A DNA stretch of 11,014 bases from positions 1 through 11,014 of the forward strand of contig CAMBEY010000078.1 of NCBI GenBank assembly GCA_945865705.1, given 5' to 3'. Shown here piece after piece: positions 1-6,050 of the stretch (the stretch's first letter is position 1; each line of letters opens with the position of its first letter). Origin of the DNA: Candidatus Sulfopaludibacter sp. SbA3. GTDB taxonomy: Bacteria; Acidobacteriota; Terriglobia; 2-12-FULL-54-10. Position numbers and translations under genes: made by a program. The notes below the pieces were generated by a model. It searched no databases. It saw only the letters and a program-made list of their open reading frames with translations, and was not told the DNA's origin.

Positions 1-599
1 TCGGGCTTGCTGATGTGTTTGTTGAGAACTTCACCAAGATGGGGGGCATGATCGTCTCCGATTTAAGCTACAGCGAAGGAGACACGGATTTCGGCGCGCA
101 GCTCACCGCGATGAAGGCTAAAAAACCAGAGGCCATCTTCATCCCTGGATATTACACTGAAGTCGGATTGATCGCCCGGCAAGCACAGAAGCTGGGTATA
201 ACCATTCCCATGCTCGGCGGAGACGGATGGGATTCGCCGAAGTTGTGGGAGATCGGTGGCGAAGCACTCAACGGTTCCTATTATTCCAACCATACTTCCA
301 TGGACGATCCTAATCCGGTTATTCAGAAGTTTGTTGCTGATTACAAAGCGCGTTTTAATGAATTGCCTGATTCGCTGGGAGCGAACGCCTACGATTCCGC
401 TCGCATCCTGGTCGACGCCATTCGCCGCGCCGGCACCACCGAGCCCGCCAAGCTGCGCGACGCTCTGGCCCAGACGAAAGACTTTCCCGGAATTGCCGGC
501 CCCATCACCATTGATGCCAACCGCAACGCGGTGAAACCGGCGGTCATCCTTCGCGTCAACAACGGGAAGCTGGATTTCGTTGAGAGAGTTACCCCATAA
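1..599 (+). CDS. livK: LivK-type amino-acid ABC transporter periplasmic binding protein, C-terminal part (5' end outside window)
   Basis: This is the C-terminal portion (about 199 codons visible, read from base 3) of a type I periplasmic binding protein of the Leu/Ile/Val-binding family. It captures the substrate in the periplasm and delivers it to the LivHM channel. Family hallmarks are visible: a SEGDTDFGAQL stretch, then KAKKPEAIFIPGY, then a GDGWDSPKL segment in the inter-lobe region, and a late YDSARILVDAI helix. The reading frame is open from the first full codon, so the GTG at 15 is an internal valine and not a start. The signal peptide and N-terminal lobe lie upstream of the window. 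The gene is followed by livHMGF on the same strand, which confirms its role. The exact ligand (branched-chain amino acids, other amino acids, amides or urea) cannot be told from this part. Confidence in the family is high. Confidence 0.95.
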   Translation, partial: GLADVFVENFTKMGGMIVSDLSYSEGDTDFGAQLTAMKAKKPEAIFIPGYYTEVGLIARQAQKLGITIPMLGGDGWDSPKLWEIGGEALNGSYYSNHTSMDDPNPVIQKFVADYKARFNELPDSLGANAYDSARILVDAIRRAGTTEPAKLRDALAQTKDFPGIAGPITIDANRNAVKPAVILRVNNGKLDFVERVTP

Positions 600-613
600 G
601 CCTCCGTATTATG

Positions 614-675
614 ACGGCGGGTAAAGGCGCCGACGCTCCCTTGGAGCTTACCTGTGCCTGCGTAACCTCCGCCGT
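614..675 (+). repeat. Nested inverted repeats in the livK-livH spacer (possible mRNA structure)
   Basis: Three nested complementary segments are visible. The outer arm ACGGCGG (614-620) pairs with CCGCCGT (669-675). A middle arm GTAA (621-624) pairs with TTAC (648-651). A perfect 5-bp inner hairpin GCTCC-CTT-GGAGC spans 635-647. No T-run follows, so it does not look like a classical intrinsic terminator. It lies 15 nt after the livK stop and could protect the 3' end of livK mRNA or damp readthrough into livH. That would fit the usual need for more binding protein than permease. The function is inferred; only the complementarity is seen. Confidence 0.45.
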
Positions 676-767
676 GGGTACCGCGGCTTCCTCCTGCCTT
701 CCAAATTAGTTACCATAGCCGATGGATTGTTTCCCCCGAACGGGGCGGGCAAGTTAAGCTGAACAGC

Positions 768-1829
768 ATGGCCACTTTTCTGCAGCAGTTGATCAATGGC
801 ATCTCGCAGGGCAGCGCCTATGCGTTGATTGCACTCGGCTACACGATGGTCTACGGCGTGCTTCGGCTCATCAATTTCGCCCATGGCGACGTCTACATGT
901 TCGGCGCCTATATGGGTTTTTATCTGGCCAATAATAAGTGGATTCAGTCGAACGTTGGAACCTCAACGGCCGGTGCTGTCGTGGTGATGGTGGGCGCGAT
1001 GGCGCTTTCGGCGGGATTGGGTATAGTCATCGAGCGGTTCGCATATCGCCCCGGGCGGAGCGGCGCGCGCTTCACGCTGGCGTTTTGGCTCGGAATCGTC
1101 GGTGCCGGGATCGGTCATCTCGTCCACCCCAGCCTCATTTCGCTTGCCATCGGAGCGCTCGGCGGCATTTTGGTGGGTGTGATTTTAGAACAAACCGGTT
1201 TGCGACCAGTAAGACAAAACTCGCGTCTCTCGTTGCTGATCATCGCCATTGGTGTTTCGCTGGTGCTGGAAAATGGCGGCCAGCAGGTATTCGGAGTCGA
1301 CCCCAAATTTTTCCCTCAGATCATTTCCACCACGCTCTGGCATGTGGGAGAGCTGACCATCGATAGCCAAAAAGTGATCGTGCTGGCTGTCTCAATTCTT
1401 TTGATGCTCCTGCTAAACCTGTTTGTGAAGTACACCCGGACGGGCAAGGCCATGCGTGCCGTGTCTTTCAATTTGGATGCCGCCCGGCTGATGGGCATCA
1501 ACACGGATCGCATCATTGCGCTGACCTTTGCGATCGGCTCGGCACTGGCCGCCGCCGGAGGCATTCTTGTCTCGCTGTTGTATCCGAAAATCGATCCATT
1601 GATGGGCATCATGCCCGGCCTCAAGGCTTTTGTCGCGGCGGTGCTGGGAGGAATCGGCAACATCACCGGCGCCATGCTGGGCGGATTGATCGTGGGCATG
1701 GCCGAGGTTATGGCCGTGGGCTACGGACAATCCACCTACCGCGACGCCATTGCCTTCATCATTCTCATCTTGATATTGCTGCTGAAGCCCGCCGGAATTA
1801 TGGGTAAGGGTGTGGTGGAAAAGGTATGA
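768..1829 (+). CDS. livH: LivH-type permease subunit with an extra membrane segment
   Basis: This is one of the two inner-membrane channel subunits of a branched-chain amino-acid-type ABC transporter; it pairs with LivM. The N-terminus has the family signature QGSAYALIALGYTMVYGVL followed by RLINFAHGDVYMFGAY (residues 14-48). The C-terminal half carries the cytoplasmic coupling region (TRTGKAMRAV, then DAARLMGINTDRII, about 224-250), the AAVLGGIGNITGAMLGG segment (290-306) and the terminal LKPAGIMG motif (339-346). At 353 residues it is longer than the usual roughly 290-300. The excess lies between an ERFAYRP motif (89-95) and a second, LRP-containing motif (EQTGLRPVR, 141-149), and adds hydrophobic stretches at about 103-140. 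The ATG at 768 has only a weak upstream purine tract, but it gives the expected N-terminus. Its stop overlaps the livM start (ATGA). Confidence 0.95.
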   Translation: MATFLQQLINGISQGSAYALIALGYTMVYGVLRLINFAHGDVYMFGAYMGFYLANNKWIQSNVGTSTAGAVVVMVGAMALSAGLGIVIERFAYRPGRSGARFTLAFWLGIVGAGIGHLVHPSLISLAIGALGGILVGVILEQTGLRPVRQNSRLSLLIIAIGVSLVLENGGQQVFGVDPKFFPQIISTTLWHVGELTIDSQKVIVLAVSILLMLLLNLFVKYTRTGKAMRAVSFNLDAARLMGINTDRIIALTFAIGSALAAAGGILVSLLYPKIDPLMGIMPGLKAFVAAVLGGIGNITGAMLGGLIVGMAEVMAVGYGQSTYRDAIAFIILILILLLKPAGIMGKGVVEKV

Positions 1830-2794
1830 GGAAGTGGATCTACTGGTTGGTCGCCATCGCCGCCCTGGCGGGCTTGCAAGCCAGCTTAAAAGGCCTGATT
1901 GGGGCCTACAACTATCAGATCGTCATCCTCGTCGGCATCAACATCATTCTCGCCGTCAGCCTGAATTTGATTAACGGCGTAACCGGCCAGTTCTCCATTG
2001 GCCACGCCGGATTTTACGCCGTCGGTGCCTATGCATCGGCCTCGGTGGTCTTTTATGGCGGTCCTTCCATTCGCGCGGCGGTCGCCTTTCTGCCGGCGAT
2101 GGCGCAGGATGGCGTGCTGTTGTTGATGGGGTCTTTCGCTGCAGCTATAACCGCTGGACTGGCGGGCCTGGCTGTGGGCATTCCCTCCCTGCGCTTGCGC
2201 GGAGACTACCTTGCCATCGTCACTTTGGGATTTGGCGAGATCATCCGCGTGCTCATCCTGAACCTCGATGTCATCGGTGGCTCGCGCGGATTTTCGGGAA
2301 TCCCGCAGCTCAGCAATTTCTTCTGGGTATACCTTGCCGTTCTGATTACCATCATCTCCATACACAATCTGGTGCATTCCAGTTACGGTCGCGCCTTCGT
2401 TTCGGTTCGTGACGATGAGATCGCCGCTGAGGCCATGGGCGTTGATACCACGCGCATCAAGGTGATGTCGTTTGTCATCAGTTCCATGTTCGCGGGCATC
2501 GCGGGAAGCCTGTTCGGCCATTACACCATGTACCTGCATCCCAACTCGTTTCTGTTCACCACGTCGTTCAACATCATCATCATGATTGTGATCGGCGGAC
2601 TGGGCAGCATCGAAGGGGCGGTGCTGGGCGCGATTCTCATCACCATCATCCTGGAAGTATTCCGCGAGTTCGGCGCGATGCGCCTAGTCAACTTTTCAAT
2701 CCTGCTGGTCCTGATTATGCTGTACCGGCCGCAAGGGCTGCTGGGCACTTGGACATTATTCAAAAAGAGGGACCGCGCAGCTCCGGCGAATTAG
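1826..2794 (+). CDS. livM: LivM-type permease subunit
   Basis: This is the second inner-membrane subunit of the amino-acid ABC transporter, forming the translocation pore with LivH. The diagnostic LivM block SLNLINGVTGQFSIGHAGF (45-63) is present. It is followed by the GIPSLRLRGDYLAIVTLGFGE region (118-138), and then the cytoplasmic coupling loop with DDEIAAEAMGVDTTRIKVMSF (196-216). The FNIIIMIVIGGLGSIEGAV helix (248-266) and the C-terminal YRPQGLLG motif (300-307) complete the family pattern. Its length of 322 residues is normal, and hydrophobic segments run through the whole protein. The start overlaps the livH stop by 4 nt, and a GGTGGAAAAGG-type purine tract just upstream serves as ribosome binding site. 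livG begins 3 nt after the stop. Family assignment is secure; substrate range is not determined. Confidence 0.96.
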   Translation: MRKWIYWLVAIAALAGLQASLKGLIGAYNYQIVILVGINIILAVSLNLINGVTGQFSIGHAGFYAVGAYASASVVFYGGPSIRAAVAFLPAMAQDGVLLLMGSFAAAITAGLAGLAVGIPSLRLRGDYLAIVTLGFGEIIRVLILNLDVIGGSRGFSGIPQLSNFFWVYLAVLITIISIHNLVHSSYGRAFVSVRDDEIAAEAMGVDTTRIKVMSFVISSMFAGIAGSLFGHYTMYLHPNSFLFTTSFNIIIMIVIGGLGSIEGAVLGAILITIILEVFREFGAMRLVNFSILLVLIMLYRPQGLLGTWTLFKKRDRAAPAN

Positions 2795-2797
2795 ACT

Positions 2798-3559
2798 ATG
2801 GGCATTCTTGACATCAAAGCCTGCACCAAAAGGTTTGGCGGATTGGTTGCCGTCAAGGACCTGAACATGGCCCTGCAGCCGGGCGACCTCTATGGCCTGA
2901 TTGGGCCGAATGGCGCGGGCAAGACCACCATCTTCAATTTAATCACTGGCGTCTACGCCCCCGATGAGGGCTCCATCGAGCTGGATGGGACGGCGATCCA
3001 TCGGTGGAAGCCCGCGGCCATCGCGCGACTCGGGATGTCGCGGACATTCCAGAACATCCGCCTGTTTCAGAGCATGACCGTTCTCGAAAATGTGAAGCTC
3101 GCCCGGCACATGCGAAAGAAACAAGGATTGTTTGATGCCATCGTGCGCACGGAAAAATTGAAAGAGGAGGAAAAAGAAGTCGAGCACGATGCCTATGAGC
3201 TGCTGAAAATATTCAATCTGGACACGCGGGCGCATGAGCTGGCGTCCAATCTTCCCTACGGTTCGCAGCGGCGTCTGGAAATTACGCGTGCTCTGGCGAC
3301 CAAGCCCAAGGTGTTGCTGCTCGATGAGCCGGCGGCGGGCATGAATCCGCAGGAAGCACGCGAGCTGATGCGGCTGATCCAGTGGAGCCGCGACCAGTTT
3401 CAGATTACGATCCTGCTGGTGGAGCACAACATGCAGGTGGTAATGGGCGTGTGTGAAAAAATCCAGGTGGTCGATTACGGCGAAACCATCGCGCTCGGCA
3501 GCCCCCGGGAAATTCAGGGCGATCCGAAGGTAATCGAAGCCTACCTTGGAGGCGCCTGA
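2798..3559 (+). CDS. livG: LivG-type ABC transporter ATPase
   Basis: This is one of the two cytoplasmic ATPases that power the LivHM channel. All nucleotide-binding motifs are intact: Walker A GPNGAGKTT (36-44), Q-loop glutamine in RTFQNIRLF (Q85), the LivG-type variant signature NLPYGSQRRLEITRAL (151-166), Walker B VLLLDEP with catalytic E177, and the H-loop LLVEHNM (H210). The signature reads YGSQ instead of LSGGQ, which is normal for LivG. A charged insertion rich in Lys and Glu (about 106-132) follows the Q-loop, in the helical region that contacts the permease. The C-terminal AYLGG is also typical of LivG. The gene starts 3 nt after livM with no strong Shine-Dalgarno, so translational coupling is likely. 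It overlaps livF by one base. Confidence 0.96.
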   Translation: MGILDIKACTKRFGGLVAVKDLNMALQPGDLYGLIGPNGAGKTTIFNLITGVYAPDEGSIELDGTAIHRWKPAAIARLGMSRTFQNIRLFQSMTVLENVKLARHMRKKQGLFDAIVRTEKLKEEEKEVEHDAYELLKIFNLDTRAHELASNLPYGSQRRLEITRALATKPKVLLLDEPAAGMNPQEARELMRLIQWSRDQFQITILLVEHNMQVVMGVCEKIQVVDYGETIALGSPREIQGDPKVIEAYLGGA

Positions 3560-4278
3560 TGCCGAAGACCATGTTGGAACTGAAAATTGTTTCCAGCTCA
3601 TATGGTGCGATCGAGGCGCTGAAAGGCGTAAGCCTGCGTATCGAGCAGGGGGAGATCGTAACGCTGATCGGGGCCAACGGCGCAGGCAAGTCCACCACGC
3701 TGCGTAGTATCACCGGGCTTGTCCCGCCCGTTTCCGGCGATATCCTATTTGAAGGCCAGCGGCTGAATGCATTGCCCACTCACAAGATTGTCGCTCTAGG
3801 TATCTCGATGGCCCCGGAGGGCCGCGCGATCTTCGCCAATCTCACCGTCGCGGAAAACTTGGAGTTGGGTGCTTACCTACAACCCGACGCAGCCCAGAAC
3901 GAAAGGCAAATGGACCGAGTCATCACTCTGTTCCCTCGCCTGGCGGAGCGGTGGAGGCAACAAGGGGGAACGTTAAGCGGAGGCGAGCAGCAGATGCTCG
4001 CCATCGGTCGCGCGCTGATGTCGCGCCCGCGCCTGCTGCTGCTTGACGAGCCGTCGCTGGGACTGGCGCCGCTGCTGGTGCACACAATTTTTGCAGCCAT
4101 CGACGCGATCAATAAAGAAGGCACCACCATTCTGCTGGTCGAGCAGAATGCCAACGCCGCGCTGAAGCATTCGCATCGCGCCTACGTGCTGGAGACCGGC
4201 AGCATCGTCATGGAAGGCCCCTCGCAACAACTAGCGAACGATCCGCGCGTAAGAGAAGCCTACCTCGGCGAGAAATGA
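3559..4278 (+). CDS. livF: LivF-type ABC transporter ATPase
   Basis: This is the partner ATPase to LivG in the amino-acid uptake complex. Motifs seen are Walker A GANGAGKST (38-46), the LivF-specific MAPEGRAIFANLTVAENL block at the Q-loop (84-101), the canonical signature LSGGEQQMLAIGRALM (139-154), and Walker B LLLLDEP with E164. In the H-loop position the protein has VEQN (Q196), where LivG has VEHN. Glutamine is usual in LivF and need not mean loss of activity. The C-terminal AYLGEK ending is family-typical, as is the 239-residue length. Start choice: a GGAGG at 3548-3552 sits 6 nt before the ATG at 3559, which also overlaps the livG stop (TGATG). This is the last gene of the liv operon, and no strong terminator follows in the 75-nt gap to the cupin gene. 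Confidence 0.96.
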   Translation: MPKTMLELKIVSSSYGAIEALKGVSLRIEQGEIVTLIGANGAGKSTTLRSITGLVPPVSGDILFEGQRLNALPTHKIVALGISMAPEGRAIFANLTVAENLELGAYLQPDAAQNERQMDRVITLFPRLAERWRQQGGTLSGGEQQMLAIGRALMSRPRLLLLDEPSLGLAPLLVHTIFAAIDAINKEGTTILLVEQNANAALKHSHRAYVLETGSIVMEGPSQQLANDPRVREAYLGEK

Positions 4279-4353
4279 GAGCGGCTTGCCGATTTAATCC
4301 GCAATTCGGAATCGTCCTTTTCGATTGGGAGCAAGTGAGGTAAATTAAGGGCC

Positions 4354-4851
4354 ATGAAACGACATACGACTGCGCTGTTTCTGATGCTTCCATTGCTGGC
4401 GGCGGAAGCGTCGCTCGCCCAGGAAGCCCAGCAGGCCACGCCGCACCATTTCGTCCACGTCCCGGAGAAACTCGCTTGGAAAGACGCGCCCGTCTCGCTG
4501 CCCAAGGGTGCGCAGGTGGCTGTGCTGCGCGGTGATCCAGCGCAGCCGGGGTTGTTCACCATGCGCTTGAAGTTTCCCGCCGGGTATATCGTCTCGCCTC
4601 ATTGGCATACCGCCGACGAACACGTTACGGTAATTTCCGGCACGCTCTACATAGGCGCGGGAGAAAAGTATAGCGCCCGTGAAGTGGAAGCCATCCGGCC
4701 CGGCACGCTGATGGTGATGCCTGCCACGCACCGCCACTTCGCCCACTTCCGCGAAGAAACCGTCCTGCAACTGCACGGCCTGGGCCCCTGGGTAGTGAAC
4801 TACGTCAACCCAGCCGACGACCCGCGAAACATGAAGTATCAGGGGAAATAA
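4354..4851 (+). CDS. Secreted single-domain cupin protein
   Basis: This is a small beta-barrel (cupin) protein, probably periplasmic. The N-terminus (residues 1 to about 22) is a Sec-type signal peptide: MKRH, a hydrophobic core, then an alanine-rich end with likely cleavage after SLA at 20-22. The metal-binding cupin motif 1 is clear: PHWHTADEHVTVISG has H83, H85 and E89 followed by G96. Cupin motif 2 is GTLMVMPATHRHF, where H126 or H128 would supply the fourth ligand. The full 165 residues are close to one cupin domain plus the signal. The catalytic role is unknown; cupins range from dioxygenases to sugar or small-molecule binders. It follows livF by 75 nt with no clear terminator between, so it might be read from the liv transcript, but a functional link is not shown. 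A short AAGG at 4347-4350 precedes the ATG. Confidence 0.85.
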   Translation: MKRHTTALFLMLPLLAAEASLAQEAQQATPHHFVHVPEKLAWKDAPVSLPKGAQVAVLRGDPAQPGLFTMRLKFPAGYIVSPHWHTADEHVTVISGTLYIGAGEKYSAREVEAIRPGTLMVMPATHRHFAHFREETVLQLHGLGPWVVNYVNPADDPRNMKYQGK

Positions 4852-4861
4852 ACGCCCTCAG

Positions 4862-4890
4862 TTGCATTACAAGAATAGATGTACGATAAT
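4862..4890 (+). promoter_or_regulatory. Putative sigma70-type promoter of brnT-brnA
   Basis: A GATAAT hexamer (4885-4890, five of six matches to TATAAT) lies 17 nt downstream of TTGCAT (4862-4867, three of six matches to TTGACA). Transcription would begin near 4897. This gives a leader of about 20 nt to the ATG at 4917 and would put the alternative ATG at 4893 upstream of the mRNA. The -35 is weak; the spacing and the overlap with an inverted repeat raise the plausibility. Confidence 0.5.
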
Positions 4891-4899
4891 GTATGTACA
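4880..4899. promoter_or_regulatory. Inverted repeat TGTAC-N10-GTACA, likely BrnA operator
   Basis: TGTAC (4880-4884) and GTACA (4895-4899) form a perfect 5-bp inverted repeat around the predicted -10 box. Because GTAC is itself palindromic, the two sites also read as direct repeats of ATGTAC spaced 14 nt apart. BrnA-type antitoxins have a ribbon-helix-helix domain, and the antitoxin or the toxin-antitoxin complex is known to repress its own promoter. A repeat placed exactly over the -10 is what such control would need. Operator identity is inferred from position and symmetry. Confidence 0.45.
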
Positions 4900-4916
4900 A
4901 CCTGGACGATCGCGGA

Positions 4917-5219
4917 ATGCGCATAGAGTGGGATGAGCAAAAGGAGCGCAATAACTGGCGGAAGCACCGGGTTCACTTCGATGTGGCTGCGCGCGTCTTC
5001 GACGATCATCACGCGGTAACCGCACACGACCGGGTTGTGGATGGAGAGGTGCGCCGGCAGACCATCGGAGTGGTTCCCATCTCGACGGGTGGGGCCATGA
5101 TGCTGCTGGTTGCGCACACCGCAGAGGATGAGGAAGACAACGAGGTGGTCCGGCTCGTTTCTGCGCGCAAGGCCGATGCCTACGAAAGGAAGACTTATGA
5201 AGCAGCGCAGACGAAATAG
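4917..5219 (+). CDS. brnT: BrnT-family toxin (ribonuclease of type II toxin-antitoxin pair)
   Basis: This is a toxin of the BrnT family, RelE-like ribonucleases that inhibit translation until bound by BrnA. The protein of 100 residues shows the family order: N-terminal MRIEWDEQKERNNWRKH (W5, D6, K9, N13, K17, H18), HFDVAARVFDD (20-30), an R47-QTIG strand, a LLVAHT strand (63-68), and the terminal VVRLVSARKADAYERKTYE block (77-95) with the conserved R79 and SAR motif. I prefer the ATG at 4917 over the in-frame ATG at 4893. Family members begin with M-[KR]-x-x-W-D, and 4893 falls upstream of the predicted transcription start. With the earlier start the product would gain eight residues (108 in total). 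The antitoxin gene overlaps its 3' end by 23 nt, the usual toxin-first order for brnTA. No truncation or missing region is apparent, so the toxin is probably active. Confidence 0.88.
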   Translation: MRIEWDEQKERNNWRKHRVHFDVAARVFDDHHAVTAHDRVVDGEVRRQTIGVVPISTGGAMMLLVAHTAEDEEDNEVVRLVSARKADAYERKTYEAAQTK

Positions 5220-5475
5220 GACAGTGAAGGACCATGACCGTGAACTTACGGCGTTGATGCGCATGAAGGATAAGGACATCGATTACAGCGATATCCCCCG
5301 GATAAAGGACTGGAGCAAGGCGGTAGTGGGAAAGTTCTACCGGCCGCTGAAAAAATCCGTTACTATTCGCGTGGATGCCGACGTGCTGGCCTGGCTGAAA
5401 TTGCAGGGCACGGGCTACCAGACCCGCATCAACAGCCTGCTGCGCCAAGCTATGGACCGTCCTGCCCGCCGCTGA
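5197..5475 (+). CDS. brnA: BrnA-family antitoxin
   Basis: This is the antitoxin that neutralises BrnT and, with its ribbon-helix-helix DNA-binding domain, autorepresses the operon. The 92-residue product has a basic N-terminal tail (KQRRRNR), the family motif MKDKDIDYSDIP (23-34), then KFYRPLKKSVTIRVD with ADVLAWLKLQGTGYQTRIN (47-79), which is the BrnA_antitoxin core. VTIRVD is the DNA-contacting strand, and the GYQTRIN loop precedes the last helix. Start choice: the ATG at 5197 has an AAAGGAAG Shine-Dalgarno at 5185-5192 and lies inside the end of brnT, giving translational coupling. Upstream in-frame ATGs (for example 5110) would add a basic, unrelated leader translated from brnT sequence and are rejected. 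An internal ATG at 5257 lacks a ribosome binding site. Confidence 0.88.
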   Translation: MKQRRRNRTVKDHDRELTALMRMKDKDIDYSDIPRIKDWSKAVVGKFYRPLKKSVTIRVDADVLAWLKLQGTGYQTRINSLLRQAMDRPARR

Positions 5476-5510
5476 ACCAACCTACCCGCAAAAATAAGCT
5501 TGGGGAAAGC

Positions 5511-6044
5511 ATGGCCGTGCGCATCCACATCATTGGCGGGCCAGGAAGCGGAAAGACATTCGCGGCACGACAACTCTCGCGTCGCCTCGGTGTGCCAGCA
5601 TACGATCTGGATGACCTGTTTTGGAATTCCTCGGTGCAATCCTATGGATTGCGGGCTTCCGAGACTGACCGGGAGGCTAAACTCATGGCCATCCTTCAGC
5701 AGCCGGATTGGATTGTTGAAGGCGTCTATTACAGTTGGCTTCGCCCTAGTTTTGAAAAGGCGCACGTTATTTTCGCGTTGCGCCCTAACGTATTATTGCG
5801 CGATTATCGCATCCTGAAACGGTTTGTCGGCAGAAAACTGTGGATGGTATCCACCAAGCGTGAAGGGGTTCCCGACCTCTTGCGGCTACTTTCATGGAAC
5901 CATCGCTACGATGCAGACAATCTTGCCCCGGCTATAGCTTTCATTGATGGACTGCAGCGTGAAGTTGTGACCGTCGAATCTCCCAGTGAACTTCTCGACC
6001 ACGCCGAGGCCATTTCCAGCATCGGTCAAGCTGAGGTAAAGTAG
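5511..6044 (+). CDS. P-loop nucleoside-kinase-like protein (FlaR / topology-modulation type)
   Basis: This is a 177-residue P-loop NTPase of the adenylate-kinase-like superfamily, resembling proteins annotated as DNA topology modulation protein FlaR. It opens with IHIIGGPGSGKTFAARQLS, Walker A GGPGSGKT at 9-16. LGVPAYDLDDLFW follows (26-38, acidic residues D32, D34 and D35), the strand where related kinases hold a catalytic or Mg-coordinating acid. DWIVEGVYYSWL (66-77) is the substrate-side strand-turn typical of this group, and an arginine-rich lid-like segment (RDYRILKRFVGRK) covers 97-109. The natural substrate of these proteins is not established, and the FlaR name is historical. GGGGA at 5500-5504 precedes the ATG at a good distance. 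cstA starts 6 nt after its stop, so the two are probably co-transcribed, although I know of no direct functional link. Confidence 0.8.
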   Translation: MAVRIHIIGGPGSGKTFAARQLSRRLGVPAYDLDDLFWNSSVQSYGLRASETDREAKLMAILQQPDWIVEGVYYSWLRPSFEKAHVIFALRPNVLLRDYRILKRFVGRKLWMVSTKREGVPDLLRLLSWNHRYDADNLAPAIAFIDGLQREVVTVESPSELLDHAEAISSIGQAEVK

Positions 6045-6050
6045 GGAACT

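Noticed and set aside
734..745. CCCC-GAAC-GGGG hairpin before livH as a terminator
   Set aside because: The stem is only four base pairs with no T-run, and it lies immediately upstream of livH, which must be expressed with the operon.
1886..2539. Open frame of 217 codons on the - strand opposite livM
   Set aside because: It is antisense to a well-conserved permease, its composition is polar and His/Asp/Gln-rich as in shadow frames, and it has no ribosome binding site or family resemblance.
2939..3601. Open frame of 220 codons on the - strand opposite livG
   Set aside because: It is antisense to an ABC ATPase with all motifs intact, with no recognisable product.
4284..4330. Short inverted repeats (CGATT / AATCG) after livF as a terminator
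   Set aside because: The pairings are short, mutually exclusive and lack a proper T-tract. They are too weak to call.
5110..5196. Extended N-terminus for BrnA from the ATG at 5110
   Set aside because: The added residues are an alternative-frame translation of the end of brnT. The ATG at 5197 has a good Shine-Dalgarno and the expected family N-terminus.
4867..5448. Open frame of 193 codons on the - strand opposite brnT-brnA
   Set aside because: brnT and brnA on the + strand match known families end to end. The antisense product is unrecognisable.
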